A stretch of DNA of 64,000 nt. It comes from Sarcocystis neurona. Its lineage: Eukaryota > Apicomplexa > Conoidasida > Eucoccidiorida > Sarcocystidae. The notes below the pieces were generated by a model. That model saw only the letters and a list, made by a program, of their open reading frames with translations. It was not told the origin of the DNA and ran no database searches. Location of the stretch: positions 324,659 to 388,658 of the forward strand of contig KL647323.1 in the NCBI GenBank assembly GCA_000727475.1. Direction: 5' to 3'. Shown here piece after piece: positions 40,588 through 51,300 of the stretch; positions within the stretch are counted from its first letter, which is position 1; every line of letters begins with the position of its first letter. The translations under genes and the position numbers were made by a program.

Positions 40588-43437
40588 ATGGCTATTAGTC
40601 TGTGGTGCGACCGGAACGAAGCTGCACCAGCGCGACGGCAACGACAATTCCAGCCTCACAACGGTGCCCGTAGAAGGGGCGCTGCAGCAACAGTTGCTGA
40701 AGAAGAAGCCGCCACGTCACGGTATGCGTCTCGGTCCAGGGTCTGTTCTCCGGCTGCCAGAGGCTCCCTTCCTGCTGGGGTCTACGCGCGTCGAACAGCA
40801 GAGCCACTCGCCTGGCAGACGCGACAGGTACAGCAAAAGCGCCGCGCAGCTGCAACTCACCTAGGGCGACATGCGTCTGCAGGTGACTGCTCGCCTCTTC
40901 CATCTGAGCATCAGCAGCAGCAGCGCGGCCGTGCTCTTCCATGTGGTCGTGCAGGCGGTCTGCGACACCGCGAGGGGAGGTACGGTCGGCAGGCAGGTGG
41001 TGGAGCCACAACAGCAGAAGAGCAGCAGCTGCTGGCGTCCCGAACACGCGAACTATTCGCGCAGGCATCTGCTGATTCAGCAGCTGCTGAGGCAAGCAAC
41101 TCTCCTCCTCGCGACCGTTGCAGCGAGTGCGACGCACTGGTGGCTCTGCGCGCGGCGCAGCGGCAGGCAAGGCCATCTTCTTCTTCACCCAGCAGAGCAA
41201 CACGCCCGAAAGCACATGCCGTTGCAGCTGCGTCTGCAACCCCAGCAGACACGGTTGCCGCTGAAGCAACAGCAGCAAGGGGAGCAAGGAAGAGGTCAGC
41301 AGCACCAGCGATAGCTGCCGCAGGAGCGCGGGCAGCATCGGTGGACGAACCAGCACCCTGGAGAAGAGAAACTCTACGAGAAGGGGCAGCAGCAGCACGA
41401 GAACGAATGCGAGTGACTGATGGAGAGAACCGGGATTACATGAGAACGCCGGTTACTTATGTGCCTGTGCTGCGCTCCGTCAGCGTAGACTCTGCGGGTA
41501 GAAACTCAGCAGGACGAGAGTTCTACGAGCTACTGCAGAAACGCTCACGCCGTCCCGGTGTAGACTCGCTACCTGTGCTCCGGCAGTCTCTGGTGTCCCA
41601 GCGGGAGCCGCACCAGCAGACAGCTGCCCACGCACACGCACATCGGGCCCCGCAGCAGCATCGGTCCCAGCAGCGGCATCGGCCCCAGCAGCAGGAAGAG
41701 GTGCGGAGGAACGGAGAGGTGAAAGAAGTGAACCGGGGGGTCGAAGAGCTGCTGCAAGCGTTGGTGCAGAACCAGGCGTTGCCCCCCCTCAAGTTTCGCC
41801 GAGAGGTACTGGCGTTCTCTGGAGGGACGGCAGCACTCAAGTTAGATTTAGAATCGATTTTTGCTGGTCTTCATGAGGGAGCGGAGAAGCGAACCTCGCG
41901 GCCACCCCTGCAGCCAAAGTCCCTACAGACTTCTCCCTATTCGGCGACTGTCTGTTTTTCCCAGCCTCCTTTCAATCTCGCGTCGTTGAAAAGTTCCTTT
42001 GCACCTGCCTCCGATCTCGTCCACCATGGGCAGGAAGAAGAAAAGCAGCTGCAGCAACAACAAAAGCTGCAGAACCGAGAGCAGCTGCAGAATCAACAGC
42101 AGCCGCAGAACCAGCAGCAGGCGCAACAGCACCAGCAACACCAGCAGCGAATGCACTCGGCAGAGGAAGAGGAAGAGGAGAAGCAGCACCAACGGCACCG
42201 CGGATGTGCGGAATGCGACAGCCGGACCCACGCCGCTCGTGGGGCGCTGCGACGGGGAAGCGCTGATGTTCGATTAGGCGTTGCTGCTCCTGCTTCCTCT
42301 GCTCAGTCTTCTTTTGCCTGTACACGCACAGCTGCTGTGAGTGTTGCTCCCCGTGTTGCTATTTCCGGTCGGAGTCTGCCGCCCTCCGCGCCACACAACA
42401 GCTCTTCACTCCACACTCTTTTCTCTCCGTTTTACATCCACTGCCCTTACACCTACAAACGAACAGCCCCCTGCTCTGCGATCTCTCCTGTTCCTAAGTC
42501 AGACGCTCGCGCTGGCGCCCTTGCTGCTGGTACTAGTGGTGTTGCTGCTGAGGCTGCCGCTGCTACCTCTGACGGTGGTGCAGCCGGAACCAGCCCGCTG
42601 ACCGCTACTCCTGCCACAGGTGAACCCTGTGTGTGTCGTAAAGCAGGTCCTGCCTTAACCGCCGGCCGTGCTGCCGTGTTTGTACGTAGGGACTTGCAGG
42701 CAGCCTTGCGGGATAGAAAGGCAGCTCACTACAACCTTGGTCCACTGGAGCAGCGTCTGCCTATTTCTTATGAAAGCAAACCCTCCGCCGCTCGGGAAGC
42801 CGCTGTCTCTTCGTCCGAGTCAGAGACAGAAGAGCAGGAGCAGCGGCAGAGAAGGTGGATTTCTCTGCAGCAGCGCGAGGATACGGACAAACTTCAGCAG
42901 CAGTCACAGCAGCAGAAGCGAAACGTGCTGGAGGAGAAGAGACAGCAGCAGGAGCAATGTGCCTTGCTTTTAAAGAACGTGGACACGTGGAACGCAAGTA
43001 GCATCCCTGATGGAGTGGCTTCACGTGGGAGAAGCTCACAGGCGGGATCGCCGCACGCGCCTCTCTTCATTCTCGACGAACAATCAACCACTGCGTCGCT
43101 TGAATGTGTCCCGCTGCGAAGTCAGAGATCCGTCCGGTCTCGTCTCCTGCCGCAGCCGACACCCTTTCCCAGGGGAAGTCCGATACCCGCCGCAGCCGAA
43201 AACTCTGCAGAAGCAGCCGAAGCTCCTGCTGCGCCAGCACCAGGGGGGGGACCAACTCAGTCGCGATCACCACGGAGTGCGGGACCACCCCAAAACGCTG
43301 AGACATGGGCAGAGGACATTGCCTGGGGCAGTGGTACAGCGGCGGCAGCCTTCCCCAGCTGGAGTGTGTGGCAGGCCGCAGGCGCTGTAATAGCAGAAGA
43401 GCTGGACGAATGGAACCACTTCAGTAAAGTAGGTTGA
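40588..43437 (+). CDS. Large disordered protein segment, 949 codons
   Basis: An ATG at 40588 opens 949 codons to a TGA. The frame may begin upstream at an acceptor, giving the first base at 40581. It is Ala/Arg/Ser/Gln-rich. Less repetitive segments include YVPVLRSVSVDSAGRN, EFYELLQKRSRRPGVDSL and VNRGVEELLQALVQNQAL. A Gln-rich coil-like stretch lies at 42030-42160 and a Glu-rich patch follows it. Two similar Cys motifs, RCSECDALVALRAAQ and GCAECDSRTHAARGA, stand about 365 residues apart. The C-terminus reads ETWAEDIAWGSG, then EELDEWNHFSK. A donor-like AAA|GTAGGT sits four codons before the stop, so the last exon base may be about 43428 with splicing in phase 0 to 45038. No family is recognised. 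Confidence 0.65.
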   Translation: MAISLWCDRNEAAPARRQRQFQPHNGARRRGAAATVAEEEAATSRYASRSRVCSPAARGSLPAGVYARRTAEPLAWQTRQVQQKRRAAATHLGRHASAGDCSPLPSEHQQQQRGRALPCGRAGGLRHREGRYGRQAGGGATTAEEQQLLASRTRELFAQASADSAAAEASNSPPRDRCSECDALVALRAAQRQARPSSSSPSRATRPKAHAVAAASATPADTVAAEATAARGARKRSAAPAIAAAGARAASVDEPAPWRRETLREGAAAARERMRVTDGENRDYMRTPVTYVPVLRSVSVDSAGRNSAGREFYELLQKRSRRPGVDSLPVLRQSLVSQREPHQQTAAHAHAHRAPQQHRSQQRHRPQQQEEVRRNGEVKEVNRGVEELLQALVQNQALPPLKFRREVLAFSGGTAALKLDLESIFAGLHEGAEKRTSRPPLQPKSLQTSPYSATVCFSQPPFNLASLKSSFAPASDLVHHGQEEEKQLQQQQKLQNREQLQNQQQPQNQQQAQQHQQHQQRMHSAEEEEEEKQHQRHRGCAECDSRTHAARGALRRGSADVRLGVAAPASSAQSSFACTRTAAVSVAPRVAISGRSLPPSAPHNSSSLHTLFSPFYIHCPYTYKRTAPCSAISPVPKSDARAGALAAGTSGVAAEAAAATSDGGAAGTSPLTATPATGEPCVCRKAGPALTAGRAAVFVRRDLQAALRDRKAAHYNLGPLEQRLPISYESKPSAAREAAVSSSESETEEQEQRQRRWISLQQREDTDKLQQQSQQQKRNVLEEKRQQQEQCALLLKNVDTWNASSIPDGVASRGRSSQAGSPHAPLFILDEQSTTASLECVPLRSQRSVRSRLLPQPTPFPRGSPIPAAAENSAEAAEAPAAPAPGGGPTQSRSPRSAGPPQNAETWAEDIAWGSGTAAAAFPSWSVWQAAGAVIAEELDEWNHFSKVG

Positions 43438-45037
43438 GGAGGCTTTTCATGGAGGTGCGGGATCTATCATTCTACGTATGCTCTATGTGTAGTGTCCAGC
43501 TATAATGAACGTCCTGTGGCTACTTTGCAGGTACACAGACGACTTGTGTGTAAACAGAGTCCAACAGTCCAACGTCAAAGCTACGGTAGGAAAGGTGGCT
43601 TCTTCCGTTCACAAATAGAAAGCTTTCAGACACGGCTAAAGGAAAAAGGATATTGACTCACATGTGAAGATCTCGAAGATTTTTCGCGGGTTTGCTTGCC
43701 CTGTGGACGTGGCAGAAACTCGTAGCTGCTTCTTTAGTGAGTTACGCCTACTAGAGGGACCACCTGCGAAGGAGCGTCAGCAGGTGTCACCAGCCTTGGC
43801 GGCGGCAGTGAGGCAGCAAACGCAGTGCGTCTGTGCGGCCAACTCCGTACATATGACAGCCATATTTACGGTGTAGACACCGGCTTCCACGTCTGTGTAC
43901 GTGCCGTTGCTGCTGTTGTGGCGATGCAGAGGCTGCTTTGCCGGGAGAAGGACGGGGTAGCTTTCTCGCGCTACTGGGGCAGCTTCCGTGAGACGCGTCT
44001 TCTGCCGTTACTGTTTTTTTCAAATGTCTCATCGTGTGCCCTGCTTGTAACCTCCTTCAGTCTTCTTCTTCGTGATACCGCGCTCCGTAGTGTAAAACAG
44101 GTGGAGGAGAAGTTGCAGTTGTCTGCTGCTTTTCAGTCCGTGCTATTCGTCCTCGAGTGTCTTCTTTTGTGGCTGCTTCTGCTCCTGCTTATTCTAAACG
44201 CTCACGCAGAAAGCCATTTTCCACCTGCCGTTTAGTCCACTGGGATCCCTCGCGCACGCCTTGGGGGATGCAGGTGTGGTGGTGCTCCCGCTGTGACGTA
44301 GTTGTGCCACCCTCGGTTGCTGGTGATGCTTCAAGGCATTGCACACCAGCAGATTTCCATTTTTCCGTAAACAGCTGCTGTTGGTGTCGCAGAATGCCGT
44401 GCACAGCATATTAGACTGCTGTTCAGCAACTCTCTTCCTTTTTGGCTTGGCTCAGGTAAAGGAACAGTCCTCGATACCTGCTTAGAAGAACAGATGGAGA
44501 GTGTGTCAGACGGAGAGTCCGTGCAAATTCATTTATATGGATGCGCGTCTGCACCGTTGTGAAGGTGCCTTCCAGTTCCTGTGGCTGTAGACAGAAAGGT
44601 ACAGAGACAACATATCCATCTGCACATATTTCAGCTAGCTACGCGTTACCAGGGACGTATGTGCGTGAGGTGCGTTCCTCTGCTGGACGGACGCTGGTGA
44701 CGATTTGCAAAAATCTCCTCCGTGTGTGTCCCCGCAAGTATGCGTATTGCGTACGCTGGAACGTATAGCTCTCTGAGGTTGCGTGTATCTGTGCGGCGAG
44801 GTAAACAGGTGCGTGTGTTGTGTGCATGTGTATGAGTGAACTTACAACGAAGCCTCGCACGAGATCATGCGCAGCTGGCTGCAGGCCCCTCCAAAAGACT
44901 GTGTGTGGGTATACACCGATGGGTAGGCGCTTCTCCATGACTGCGGTGTAGGCTGTTGTTATTGTTAGCGACGCGTTGGCGGGGCCCTTCTAACGCGTGT
45001 GTGCTGGAGCGGTGGCGCGATCTTCATTCTGCTGAAG
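43438..45037. other. Probable intron, no supported gene
   Basis: The stretch lies between two coding segments whose phases match (0/0). A plus-strand frame at about 43664-43876 (IFRGFACPVDVAETRS and onward) and another at 43900-44235 are open, but neither has convincing splice sites. No repeats are seen. Confidence 0.4.
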
Positions 45038-45235
45038 CTGCACAGGCGGCAGGAGCGCTTGCAGGGGGGTACACATTTCTGGCCGACTGAGCGAACGGCG
45101 CTGCTGCAGCTTCAGTTACGTGTGCGGAGCTACAGAGCAGGGCAGCAGGAGCTGCGTGCGATCCTTCGAGGAGCCTCAGCACGCATTCGACGCGTTGAAG
45201 AGGAACAGCAGCAGAAGCAACACCAGTGGGCTCTA
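45038..45235 (+). CDS. Short linker exon of the coiled-coil gene
   Basis: The frame reads LHRRQERLQGGTHFWPTER, then TALLQLQLRVRSYRAGQQ and RRVEEEQQQKQHQWAL. The last part has the heptad look of a coiled coil. It ends at a consensus donor, CTA|GTAAGT, in phase 0. The next acceptor, CTGCACAG at 46181, opens in phase 0 on LMCRRDSEVQLLRQEKDAL, so the helix continues across the junction. The 5' edge is less sure: an AAG at 45035-45037 fits phase 0 with the donor near 43429, but CACAG and TTGCAG downstream are alternatives. Confidence 0.55.
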
Positions 45236-46181
45236 GTAAGTGCTTCACGTTGTTAACGAATCCGCTGGTGTCTTTGTGGTCTCAGGCAAAGAGAATGCCG
45301 TGTTGTGCCGTTGTTGAATCGTTGACAGCTAAACAAACCCGCAGGGAAGTAATTCAAGGACGATTTCTTTCTTGCCACGGGTGCACCTTGCACACTACCT
45401 CAGCGACTGATTAGTACGGCCTGCAGAAGACCGACGTGTGTGGTGGTGTTCGGATGCTCTTCAATTCTTGTGCTTGTTTTGCACACTGCGGAGACGAGAG
45501 CACTACATGTAAGGATAAACACGTAACTGCTGGGTTTATTCGTACGCTTCGCGTAAAGACAGACGTAAGCTTATGAGTGATAAAAAGCACGAACCAAATT
45601 TCCACCAGTAGTGCTCTCGTTTGTACGCAAAACGCCTTTGCGACGAGTAATCCTGTGCCTACCAGCTCAGTAGCTAGTGGGTGGTTTCGTGCGTGCGCCG
45701 CAGAGCTCGAAATCAACAACGAGATCATCTTGACGGCCTCACGTACAAGCAAATCTTTAAAATATTGCCGTGTGTATAACAGAGATGGAGATTTGATGGG
45801 AACACCTACGCTTGCGTACCCGTGCTTCCCGTGTATATATCTTGTGGCCCAGTGGTGACGAAGTACGCCTCGGGAGGAGCAGCACCGGATAGAAGCAGAG
45901 CAACGGCCGCCAAAGGCAACTACCCTGTCGGTTTGTCAACTCGTGCAAAGTTTCGCCGGCCCGCATACGTGAAATTCGACAACAATCAACAACCGAATAT
46001 GTGTGTATATATATACATATATTGGTACATATATACATATATATATGTAAGGGATGTATCTACATACTTACGTGTTGCATGATTGTGTGAATACATTGCG
46101 TATGTGGCGCTCGTTTTTGGTGTTGCTTGTAAAAAGCAAGAGTTCAATAAAAAAGTGTGCTTTTAATTTTTAACTGCACAG

Positions 46182-48353
46182 CTCATGTGCCGACGCGACT
46201 CCGAGGTGCAGCTTCTTCGGCAAGAAAAGGACGCGCTGCAGCAGGAGCTGCGCGCCCAAGTAGAGCGGTCCAAGGCAGAGACAGACAGACTTACGGAACA
46301 ATTAACTTCTCAGCAGCAACAGCTGAAAGGCTTACAGCAGCACGTGATGCAGCAGCACCAAAATGTTTCTGCAAAGGTTGACCCACACGTGAACGAGCAC
46401 CAGCGGCTCGCCGTGGAGACGCGAATGCGGCAGGAGCTTGCAAAGCAGCTGCGAGCTGAAATAGAGCAGGAGATGCGGCAGGAAGCTGAACGGCAGGTGG
46501 TGCAGCGGTCCGCCGGCCAGCAGCTGAGATCGAGTGTGGAACAGAAGCTGCGGGAGGAAGCAAAAAACCTGCAGGAAAGCCTGCGCGAAATGCAGGCCAA
46601 GGAGCAACACTTGCAGGAAGAGCTCCGCTTGCAACAGAGACGCCTTGTAACTGAGCTAGATGAGTCGGAGAAAAACAGGCAGCAGGTGGTGCGCGCCTGG
46701 CAGGAAGCGCAGGAGGAGTGTGCACAACAGAAGAAACTGATTGAGACGCTGCAGCAGGGGCAGTCACAGGCCGCACGGCAGCAGAGTGTGTTTGAGGAAC
46801 TTCGCACAACCGAACAAAAGCTGCAGGAGGTGAGCAGGCAGCTGTCCGGGGAGAAGCTGCAGCGGAAACAGGTGAATGAGGAGGTGCAGGAGTTAAAGAG
46901 AGAGCTGTCTGGGGAGCGGAAGCAACGAAGGCAACTTGAGGATGAGCTGCACGCGGTACTCGAGACGCAGTTTGGTGCATCCGACGAGGGAGAACGAGCG
47001 AGATCGGCAGAAGAACGTGAACGGCGCTGCCAAAGTCTACGGAAACGGCATCAACTGCTGCAATACGAACGCCTTGCACACGACGCAGCTCTGTTCAAAG
47101 CTACACTCGAGGCCCACAGAGCGGGCATAGCTCCTCACGTGCTGCAGTATGACCAGGCTGTTCAGAGTGAACGTGACAAACATGGAGCAGACGCCAGATC
47201 AAACGCCATCAGACCAGGCAGACGGATAGGTCTTGCTGGTGAAGAGCTCTTGCTGCAGGGGGGACAGCCGGAGGACGGGAAGTTGCTGCAGAGTGCTGCG
47301 GACGCGGAAGAAGCGGAAAGACGTGCAACAGTTCACGGCGGCCAAGTAAGTCGTGTGCAACACGCACCGAAAGCACAGCCGGCGCGCCACTCTTTGGCAG
47401 CACAGCCCACGTGGGCCCGTAGAAGTTCAGAAAGCGCCAGCCTTACAAGAGAAAAACCAGCGTCAGGCAACAGAGGCGACTACGCTTCTGTCATCTTGAA
47501 GAGGGACACTGCAGTCAGCATTTCAGGCCCAGACAGGCTTGCCGCAGTGACAGTTGCAGGTCCTGCAGCCCATTCAGAAAACCATGCCTTAGAAGTTGAG
47601 GCCAGTGCAGCAAGCAGACCGAACGCGGCACTGCCCCAAGTGTCCTGCAGAGATATTTCAAGTAAATCAAGCAGGCAGGACGAGGAAACAACCATCGCTG
47701 CTGCTGCTGCAAGCACGGCAGCTGCTGCTAGTGCTGTTGCTCCACGCCTGCGTGGTGCTTGGGGTTCAGTTACCGCTACGAAGACCCCTGCTGTGAGAAC
47801 TGACTCCCCAGCTGCTGGTGACGAAGCTGCTTCTATCGACAGTGTGCACCCTGTTAAAGCGACGGTTAGTAAGGCGGCTGGTAGTAAGGTTGCCACCTCT
47901 GAAGAGGCTTCAGCTGGTGTGCGTAGCAGTGCTAAAGTTGGTGTTGATGCCGCCTCGGAAGTTTCTTTTCTGCAATCGGGAAACGAGCTGCGCTCCGTTC
48001 CCGTATGTGTTACGGGCACCGCAGCCATAGCGCCAGAAGCGCCTTCCCTCCATAAAGGTGGCGCGAAAACAAAACAGAAACCTCCGCCCCTTGAGAAGCG
48101 ACCTCTCAGCACAGCAGAATCGAGTTTTCTAGCAAAGGAAACGCTCGCGCCTAAACACGGCCGGCCACTAGTGAGACATTTAGAACATTCAGTCGTTCCC
48201 TCAGAGCCCTCAATCGACAAGAAAGAAAGCACTTCTGCTGCAGTGAAGAAGACTATGCCGAAATTGCCTTTGCCCCCTCTCGCACGCTTCGACGCGGCTG
48301 CACCCCGAAGTGCCGACAGAGACGAATGTACAGAGGGCGAAATCGCATGTTAA
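46182..48353 (+). CDS. Coiled-coil protein segment, about 720 codons
   Basis: A pyrimidine-rich acceptor ending at 46181 opens a frame that runs to a TAA at 48351-48353. The first 330 codons are a long coiled coil with regular Leu/Ala spacing and Glu/Gln/Arg surfaces, for example RQELAKQLRAEIEQEMRQ, EEAKNLQESLREMQAKEQ and EELRTTEQKLQEVSRQL. After LLQYERLAHDAALFKATLE the sequence becomes Ala/Ser/Lys/Glu-rich and probably disordered. A consensus donor CAA|GTAAGT lies inside the frame at 47346, so a shorter splice form is possible. The ATG at 46185 could serve as a start, but the phase-0 junction with 45235 argues for an internal exon. Long coiled coils of this sort are common in cytoskeletal and centrosome-associated proteins, but nothing here identifies which. 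Confidence 0.75.
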   Translation, partial: LMCRRDSEVQLLRQEKDALQQELRAQVERSKAETDRLTEQLTSQQQQLKGLQQHVMQQHQNVSAKVDPHVNEHQRLAVETRMRQELAKQLRAEIEQEMRQEAERQVVQRSAGQQLRSSVEQKLREEAKNLQESLREMQAKEQHLQEELRLQQRRLVTELDESEKNRQQVVRAWQEAQEECAQQKKLIETLQQGQSQAARQQSVFEELRTTEQKLQEVSRQLSGEKLQRKQVNEEVQELKRELSGERKQRRQLEDELHAVLETQFGASDEGERARSAEERERRCQSLRKRHQLLQYERLAHDAALFKATLEAHRAGIAPHVLQYDQAVQSERDKHGADARSNAIRPGRRIGLAGEELLLQGGQPEDGKLLQSAADAEEAERRATVHGGQVSRVQHAPKAQPARHSLAAQPTWARRSSESASLTREKPASGNRGDYASVILKRDTAVSISGPDRLAAVTVAGPAAHSENHALEVEASAASRPNAALPQVSCRDISSKSSRQDEETTIAAAAASTAAAASAVAPRLRGAWGSVTATKTPAVRTDSPAAGDEAASIDSVHPVKATVSKAAGSKVATSEEASAGVRSSAKVGVDAASEVSFLQSGNELRSVPVCVTGTAAIAPEAPSLHKGGAKTKQKPPPLEKRPLSTAESSFLAKETLAPKHGRPLVRHLEHSVVPSEPSIDKKESTSAAVKKTMPKLPLPPLARFDAAAPRSADRDECTEGEIAC

Positions 48354-51300
48354 CCCAGGTCTGTAAGGAGTAAGGACGTAGCGAAACGTCGTTGTAACAT
48401 AGAACAGGACACAACAACGGCTGCAGACGTTGACAGTGTTACGGGTGCTGGACCGGAAAAAAGCACAGTGCAGGGAAAAGAGAGTCTCTTCGCGGAGAAG
48501 AAAGGAGCTGACACCGGAGTAGAGACAGCTGCACAGAGCAGACCGAACAATGGAGAAGGACACTTACGGACGCAAGAAGTCATTGAAAGCAGAGGCGTGG
48601 AAGGTCACGAGGGACCGAAAGTTGTAGTGGAGAAGCTACCGTGCAAAGAGCCTGCCCGCGGTGAGCGAGGGGTAGGGCCTAGAAAACAGGAAGTCCCTAA
48701 AACCGCAGACGGGACCGGGGACGTGCGAAACGAGCAGCCTGAAAGAACTGCTGTGTCTGCCCCAACCGCACGTACCACGTCGAGACCAAAAGAGGTTCAT
48801 TGAACTACCGAGACAAGAGGGGAAGGTAGTGGAGGTCACGCAGAGCCCGTGGAAGTGCCTTGCGTTACAGAGGATAGAGTAGACGGTTTGAGACAGGTTT
48901 CTGAAGCTAGCACACGTCACTTCGCGGCAGCAACGAAGGCGCATTCCCCGCACAAGCATCCACCTCCTCGTGTGAAGGTTTTGACATTTACGAAAGCAGC
49001 TGCACTGCAAACAACAGCAAGTGAGCACCCCGTACAAGTAAACGGTGAATACGTCGGGCCTGACACACAGAAGGCCAGTCCGGCTGATAGAGAGAAACAG
49101 TCTGGTGCGGGCGGAATTTCGGGTAGAAGCACAGCTGCCCTCAGCAAAAATGCCTCAGCAGGACTTACCAATCCATTGAAGAAGGTCCCCCTTACTGCTG
49201 AAGAACAAAAGCGTGGCTCAGTTGTCGAGTTTCAGGGTCAGGAGACCACTGCACAAGAGCAAAGCTCGCGCCTACATAGGTCTGCCGCGGTGGCATCGCA
49301 CGAAGACAGCAGAAGAAGGCACGGGGAGGATGCCAGTAGCACGCCAGGGGCAAGTGTCCAAGGTGGGAATGGAGACACACTTGATTCAGCCTTGAGTGAT
49401 AGTTCGAAAGAAGTGGAAAAAAGTGGAGATGCAAGAATAAAGGAGGTAATGCCGAGTGAAACGGTCGGGCTAAGGAAGCACCTTACGTTTTCTCTGTGTC
49501 GCTACCAAATGCAGTCCTTGCAGAACAGGCAATCCAGCACGTGGTATTACAAGCGGTTAACAGTGTCTACAGGCCTAGCTCGGCGGAAAAGATTTCTACA
49601 GGAGAACACGGACCGAAAATGATAGCTATAGGGAGATCACTTACTTGAGCGTGCCAACTACATTGCAGTCGAATTAGAAGAGCACCATTAATCAGTCGTC
49701 CTGCCACACTTGCGGCACCCCAGGAAGATAAGAGGAAACGCAGACAGAGCAGGGTGAGAAAAAGCAAGTGCCTGTTCAGACTACAAACGAAGATGCACAC
49801 ATGCACGATGACGGAACAAAGGCCGATTCCGACAGGGGACAGAAAGACGCTGCATCTGATAATGACGGTGACAAGCTCGGTTGTTTCCGAGTCTCACACC
49901 GACCAGCATTCAAGAATTGAGGCAGAACCAACTTGACACTGTCGACCGTATCGTAGTGAGGGTGGCTACGTACCGAGGGAAAACAAGGAACACCTCTGCC
50001 GGAATCTATATGTCAGTCCCCTCCAATTGTAATATAAGGCGGCTCAGGCACGCGGGCACGCGAGTGGATCCGCCGACAGAAGAGGGGTAGAAGCACACTA
50101 GCAGCGTTCAAATGTTGAATCCGCTGAGAGAAGTGAGGGGGCCTATCGAAGGCTTCAGGTATCCGTTGTAGGTCTCGGTTTCAAGCCGTCTCGTATTATA
50201 CTTGATTCAGAGCCGCAGCGTCCAACAGCACAACTCAAGATGTCTGACTGAGCTGCCTCGTCGCCGCGTCTTAGCAGGAAGGCGCCGGAGTAGACGCCAG
50301 TCCATTTTAGCACTATCGGGCTTTTTCACAGCTGCAAGCTCCTCAGGTTGATTGGGGTGTACGCCCGTCACAGCGTTAAGAGGGCCTCTCGGGTGCACTC
50401 AACTCACTCAACTCCTCTAGTGAGAAGAACATAGGCTGTTATTCCTCCCTCTGCGACAGACCGTCCGAAGATCTCCGGCTGAAAAGCGAGAGACAGTTGC
50501 CAGTGTAAATTGTGCCACGGCACCTGTGCTTCAGATTGTGAACGTGGTCCCGATCGACACCGGTGCGTTACTAAACGGTTGTCTGAAGAAAGCGAATCCG
50601 ACGAAACCAAGAGGAAGGAAGACTCCAGCACGATGATAAAGTAATCTAGCAGTTCTGATGTCGCATGTCTGGGACGCACCTGCAGCCCAGAAGGACACAC
50701 AAACACCGGAGACTCCAGCACGTGTCCACTGCATTCCGGTGTCGGTGTGAGCGTAAGGGAGACTATCGTAGTAGCGGGACGCGGAGGGTCTACTAAACCA
50801 ACAGCGAAGACGTCTGCAGTACTCGGTTCTCATAGCCCAGCAGCTGCGGTGCGTGAACTTCTCAGAGTACAGGCAGAAAAGTGACTGAAACCTGCTTGAG
50901 GGCCAGTGGCTTTTGTTAATGCTGAACGTGTAGGCGTGGCTACAGAAATCCGAAAACAAGAGAGATTTTGCATTTGACATAGAAGGTAAAAGCGGACATC
51001 CTCCAGCGGAGAATACGCGCTCAGCTACACCGACGGCGCACATTAACGGAACGATGTAGGCGGAGGAGCCGGAAACTGGCACTGTAGAGTCATCTTCTAG
51101 TCGAAGAACTCCCGATGTGTGAGCGGCAGTTGCATCATTCTGGAGCAGATAAGAAGGAACGCGTCTTCGGTAGGACTGTTAAGAGTGGCCCCTCAGAAAA
51201 TGAAGAAAGATAGTTTAATGCCCGGCGCCCAAGACAAAACCGGAGGCCGCAGCAGAAAAACGACCAAGGTGACACTGTAGAGTGTATGTCGGCACGCGCA

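Noticed and set aside
50531..51082. 183-codon minus-strand open frame
   Set aside because: It has no motif and overlaps coding-like plus-strand fragments, so it may be their shadow. It is kept only as a rival reading of the relic.
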